Below, in pieces: positions 61,116-64,000 of a stretch of 64,000 nucleotides of DNA (positions within the stretch are counted from its first letter, which is position 1; every line of letters starts with the position of its first letter). Where the stretch lies: contig CAKRMH010000004.1 of NCBI GenBank assembly GCA_934364805.1, positions 113,862 through 177,861 on the forward strand, in the 5' to 3' direction. The notes beneath the pieces were generated by a model that saw only the letters and a program-made list of their open reading frames with translations, searched no databases and was not told where the DNA came from. This DNA comes from an uncultured Lachnospiraceae bacterium (GTDB lineage: Bacteria > Bacillota > Clostridia > Lachnospirales > Lachnospiraceae). Made by a program: the position numbers and the translations under genes.

Positions 61116-63017
61116 ATGAACGCTGATATGAAATGGTTGGACAATCCGGAAGTATTCCGTGTAAATCAGTTGGATGCACACAGCGACCATTGTTACTATA
61201 AGGACTATGCAGATATAGAAAGAAACGAAAATCCGCTGTTACAGTCCTTAAATGGTCAATGGGAGTTTGCTTTTAGCAAAAATGTAATGAGCAGACCGGA
61301 AAAATTTTATGAGGAAAGTTTTGATGCAGCTGGTTTTGATAAAATTATGGTTCCGGGGCATATTGAACTGGCTGGCTATGATAAAATCCGTTATATCAAT
61401 ACGATGTATCCGTGGGAAGGAAAAGAGTACCACAGAGGAGCCTACAGCATGGAAAGTACTGGGAAAGAAGCGGGGATGTTTTCAGATGCAGAATATAATC
61501 CTGTGGGTTCTTATATTAAACGTTTTGACTTAAATGAAACGATGTGTGGAAAAAGAATTCACATCTGTTTTGAGGGTGTGGAAGAGGCGATGTATCTGTG
61601 GCTGAATGGTCAGTTTATAGGGTATGCCGAGGACAGCTTCACACCTTCTGAGTTTGATCTGACACCATACATTAGAGAAAAGGGAAATGTACTGGCAGTA
61701 CAGGTACATAAGATGAGCACTGCGGCATTTTTGGAGGATCAGGACTTTTTCCGTTTCTTTGGTATTTTCAGAAATGTTACTTTGAAGGCAATCCCGGATG
61801 TTCATCTGGAGGATGTATGGTTCAAACCTGTGTTAAATCAGGATAATGAAAGCGGAAGCGTATCTGTCTGCATGAAGGTATCTGCTCCTGACAGTCAGCA
61901 TGTAACTGCACGCTTTATTTTAAAGGACAGAGAAGAAAATATATTAGTAGAGAAGTCATTACAGTTAACTAAAGAAAACGACCATATGGAAGGCTCGATT
62001 TGTGTTGATTTGGAAAATGTCAAACTGTGGGATAATCATAATCCATATTTATATCATGCTTATGTTGAGCTTAAAGCAGAGGATGGTTCCCTGGCAGAGG
62101 TAATTCCTTATGATATCGGTTTCAGAAGAATAGAGATTATAGATAAAGTAATTTATCTGAATGGAAAACGACTTGTTATCACAGGAGTAAACCGTCATGA
62201 GTGGAATGCAAAAACAGGAAGATGCATTGGTGTGGAAGATATGAAAGCAGACATATCCTGTATGCTCAGGAACAATATTAATTCTGTTCGTACCTGCCAC
62301 TATCCTGACCAGATACCATGGTACTATATGTGCGACAATGCAGGTATTTATGTGATGGCAGAAACAAATCTGGAGAGCCATGGCTCATTCCAAAAGCTAG
62401 GGGCAATCGAACCATCATGTAATGTACCGGGGTCTTTTCCACAGTGGAGAGATGCAGTACTTGATCGTGCAAAAAACAATTTTGAGACTTTTAAAAATCA
62501 TACATCCATCCTTTTCTGGTCATTAGGAAATGAATCCTATGCAGGAGATGACATTGAGGCAATGAACGTTTATTTTGCTGAAAAGCAGGATGGAAGATTA
62601 GTTCATTATGAAAGCTCTTATTATAATAGGGCATATGAGGATACTATTTCTGACTTGGAGACCAGAATGTATGCAAAACCTGAGGATGTAGAGGAATACT
62701 TGAATAATAATCCGAAGAAACCGTATATTTTATGTGAATTCATGCATGATATGGGAAATTCCATGGGAGGACTTGGCTCTTATATGAAGCTGATTGACAA
62801 ATATGATAGGTATCATGGCGGATTTATATGGGATTTTATTGATCAGGCAATTATGGTAAAAGATCCGGTGACAGGAAAAGATGTTTTACGCTATGGTGGA
62901 GATTTTGATGATAAACCGGCAGATTATGAATTTTCAGCAAATGGAATCGTATTTGCTGACAGGAAAGAGAAACCGGCAATGCAGGAGGTGAGGTATTACT
63001 ATGGCTTATACAGATAA
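61116..63017 (+). CDS. lacL: Beta-galactosidase large subunit (GH2)
   Basis: 633 residues, matching LacL of two-subunit beta-galactosidases (about 625-630) rather than LacZ (over 1000). Domains: sugar-binding (about 40-215), immunoglobulin-like (about 220-330) and TIM barrel (about 335-633). Acid/base E473 in SLGNESY and nucleophile E541 in LCEFMHDMGNSMGG are intact. GTGAGGA precedes ATG 61116. Its 3' end overlaps lacM by 17 bases, the same arrangement as lactobacillus lacLM. It needs LacM to complete the active site. Confidence 0.93.
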   Translation: MNADMKWLDNPEVFRVNQLDAHSDHCYYKDYADIERNENPLLQSLNGQWEFAFSKNVMSRPEKFYEESFDAAGFDKIMVPGHIELAGYDKIRYINTMYPWEGKEYHRGAYSMESTGKEAGMFSDAEYNPVGSYIKRFDLNETMCGKRIHICFEGVEEAMYLWLNGQFIGYAEDSFTPSEFDLTPYIREKGNVLAVQVHKMSTAAFLEDQDFFRFFGIFRNVTLKAIPDVHLEDVWFKPVLNQDNESGSVSVCMKVSAPDSQHVTARFILKDREENILVEKSLQLTKENDHMEGSICVDLENVKLWDNHNPYLYHAYVELKAEDGSLAEVIPYDIGFRRIEIIDKVIYLNGKRLVITGVNRHEWNAKTGRCIGVEDMKADISCMLRNNINSVRTCHYPDQIPWYYMCDNAGIYVMAETNLESHGSFQKLGAIEPSCNVPGSFPQWRDAVLDRAKNNFETFKNHTSILFWSLGNESYAGDDIEAMNVYFAEKQDGRLVHYESSYYNRAYEDTISDLETRMYAKPEDVEEYLNNNPKKPYILCEFMHDMGNSMGGLGSYMKLIDKYDRYHGGFIWDFIDQAIMVKDPVTGKDVLRYGGDFDDKPADYEFSANGIVFADRKEKPAMQEVRYYYGLYR

Positions 63018-63793
63018 ATTAAGAGTGGTCTATGGTGACTATACACTTGGTGTACATGGGGAGGGATTTGATTATATTTTTTCTTATGCACAGGGTGGAC
63101 TGGAATCTATCGTTAAAAATGGATATGAGTGGCTGTACCGTTGTCCAAAACCTACTTTCTGGAGAGCATTGACAGATAATGACAGGGGAAGCAAGTTCCA
63201 TATTAAAAGTGGAAGCTGGCTTTCAGCAGATATGTTTATTGACTGTAAGGGAATACAGGTGATCATGGACGGCAAGGAGCAAAAACAATACGCACCTGAT
63301 AATAACAGCTATGGCGGTGATGTTTATGCTGATGAAATTGTCGTAAAATATACATACGAGACCATAACAACTCCGGCGACAACTGTTCTTGTGAGCTATA
63401 GCGTTGATGTATCTGGAAAGATTCGCGTAGATGTACATTATAATGGAGTACAGGGGCTTCCTGAATTCCCAGTATTTGGAATGAGATTTATTATGCCAAC
63501 ATTGGCTGACAAATATTTATATAAGGGACTCTCCGGGGACAGATAGCTCATCACAGACACTGCGCATTGAAAAGAATGATGAAAAATTTGCATTTTCTTG
63601 TCTGCCTTATACAGCATCTGAGATTGAAAACGCTCTTCACCATGAGGAACTGCCACCGGCAAGAAGAACTGTTTTATGCATATATGGCGCAGTAAGAGGT
63701 GTTGGAGGCATCGACAGCTGGGGAACTGATGTTGAAGAGGATTACCGTATCAGTGCGGAGACTGATAAGGATTATTCTTTTACAATCTGTTAG
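63001..63793 (+). pseudogene. lacM: Beta-galactosidase small subunit, broken by internal deletion
   Basis: The gene starts properly (GGAGG, then ATG 63001) and reads as LacM: DYTLGVHGEGFDYIFSYAQG, PKPTFWRALTDNDRG, up to MPTLADKYLYKGLSG. It then meets TAG at 63544-63546. The family's C terminus resumes in the +1 frame at about 63540 (SSQTLRIEKNDEKFAFS, GAVRGVGGIDSWGTDVEEDY) and ends at TAG 63793. Both parts sum to about 265 residues against about 320 in LacM, so 50-60 residues after the KGLSG point are missing. A deletion, not a one-base slip, explains this. Confidence 0.85.
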
Positions 63794-63811
63794 TCATTAA
63801 TTAAATAGAGG

Positions 63812-63845
63812 ATCTGGCTACAAAATAGTTCTTTTGTAGCCAGAT
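63812..63845 (+). other. Perfect 14-bp hairpin after lacM
   Basis: ATCTGGCTACAAAA (63812-63825) pairs with TTTTGTAGCCAGAT (63832-63845), loop of 6. The stem's own T run is inside the arm and only TGGG follows, so it may terminate weakly or protect the lac mRNA 3' end. Confidence 0.55.
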
Positions 63846-63860
63846 TGGGAGAATAAAAAT

Positions 63861-64000
63861 ATGGACATTAATAAAAAGGCAAAGTTCAAGTTTTATCAGT
63901 TACCCACAGGTGAGGATATATTTGCAAAGCTTGGAAGTAATGAAATTAAACAATATGGTTTAAATAGCGAAGGACAGGTAGTGGATACAAATCATTACCA
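63861..64000 (+). CDS. Unrecognised gene, 5' end only
   Basis: ATG 63861 with GGGAG 10 bases upstream opens a frame that runs off the right edge (46 complete codons: MDINKKAKFKFYQLPTGEDI, then FAKLGSNEIKQYGLNSEGQ). No family recognised from this length. It lies 15 bases after the hairpin that follows lacM and may belong to the same locus. Confidence 0.5.
   Translation, partial: MDINKKAKFKFYQLPTGEDIFAKLGSNEIKQYGLNSEGQVVDTNHY

Noticed and set aside
63530..63560. Single-base sequencing frameshift in lacM
   Set aside because: Restoring the frame would still leave 50-60 conserved residues missing, so a larger deletion is needed to explain the sequence.

Overview
The window (about 43% G+C, AT-rich promoters with TTGACA/TATAAT elements, strong AGGAGG ribosome sites) looks like a chromosomal segment of a Lachnospiraceae gut anaerobe (Firmicutes, Clostridia). 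Pointers are the class III (anaerobic) ribonucleotide reductase, a YolD-like protein, a FliB-type methylase, many small membrane proteins of clostridial type, and sugar catabolism by GH43, GH1 and LacL/LacM enzymes. Species cannot be fixed from the sequence alone. I see no rRNA, tRNA, insertion sequence, prophage or CRISPR array.

Layout. 0-5.2 kb: end of a purine synthesis operon (purN end, purD), an M32 carboxypeptidase fused to a HAD phosphatase, and a purine permease, closed by a 23-bp perfect hairpin. 5.3-9.7 kb: heterodimeric ABC exporter on the minus strand, divergent from a MarR regulator with a SlyA-like operator between them. 9.8-12.7 kb: nrdD and nrdG behind two NrdR boxes. 12.7-15.8 kb: accessory stretch of unrecognised membrane proteins, a small Cro/C1-type regulator with a two-operator divergent promoter, and a three-copy bipartite repeat. 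15.8-18.4 kb: MBL hydrolase and asnB. 18.6-21.8 kb: small membrane protein, FliB-like methylase, chemoreceptor. 21.9-24 kb: aldolase-like protein and mraY. 24-30.1 kb: molybdenum block (MoeA-like, moaC, moaA, MOSC-MogA fusion, modABC). 30.1-37.6 kb: membrane protein, methyltransferase, hslO, nadE, asnA, azlCD. 37.7-42.9 kb: GH1 glucosidase, second chemoreceptor, MarR plus EamA transporter, YolD-like protein. 42.9-46 kb: polar amino acid ABC importer. 46-52.5 kb: TrmH methyltransferase, DUF4422 glycosyltransferase, Lon-like AAA ATPase without protease, then a yybP-ykoY-type manganese riboswitch ahead of a P-type ATPase. 52.5-55.2 kb: HTH protein divergent from a membrane Ser/Thr kinase, then a 52-residue ribbon-helix-helix protein divergent from a zinc-ribbon membrane protein with 10-bp direct repeats in its promoter. 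55.2-64 kb: GH43 xylosidase, MATE exporter, and a lactose locus (AraC regulator, GPH symporter, lacL, lacM) in which lacM is broken by an internal deletion.

How the genes work together. The molybdenum block takes up molybdate (ModABC) and builds molybdopterin (MoaA, MoaC, MogA domain), with the MoeA-like protein and MOSC domain probably handling insertion or sulfur transfer; no molybdoenzyme is present in the window. NrdD/NrdG supply dNTPs without oxygen under NrdR control. The lactose locus is a regulator-symporter-hydrolase set that probably no longer makes a normal LacLM enzyme. The clearest regulatory pairings visible in the DNA are MarR with TTAG-N4-CTAA, NrdR boxes with nrdD, the HTH protein at 14.6 kb with its dyads, the RHH protein with its direct repeats, and the manganese riboswitch with its ATPase.
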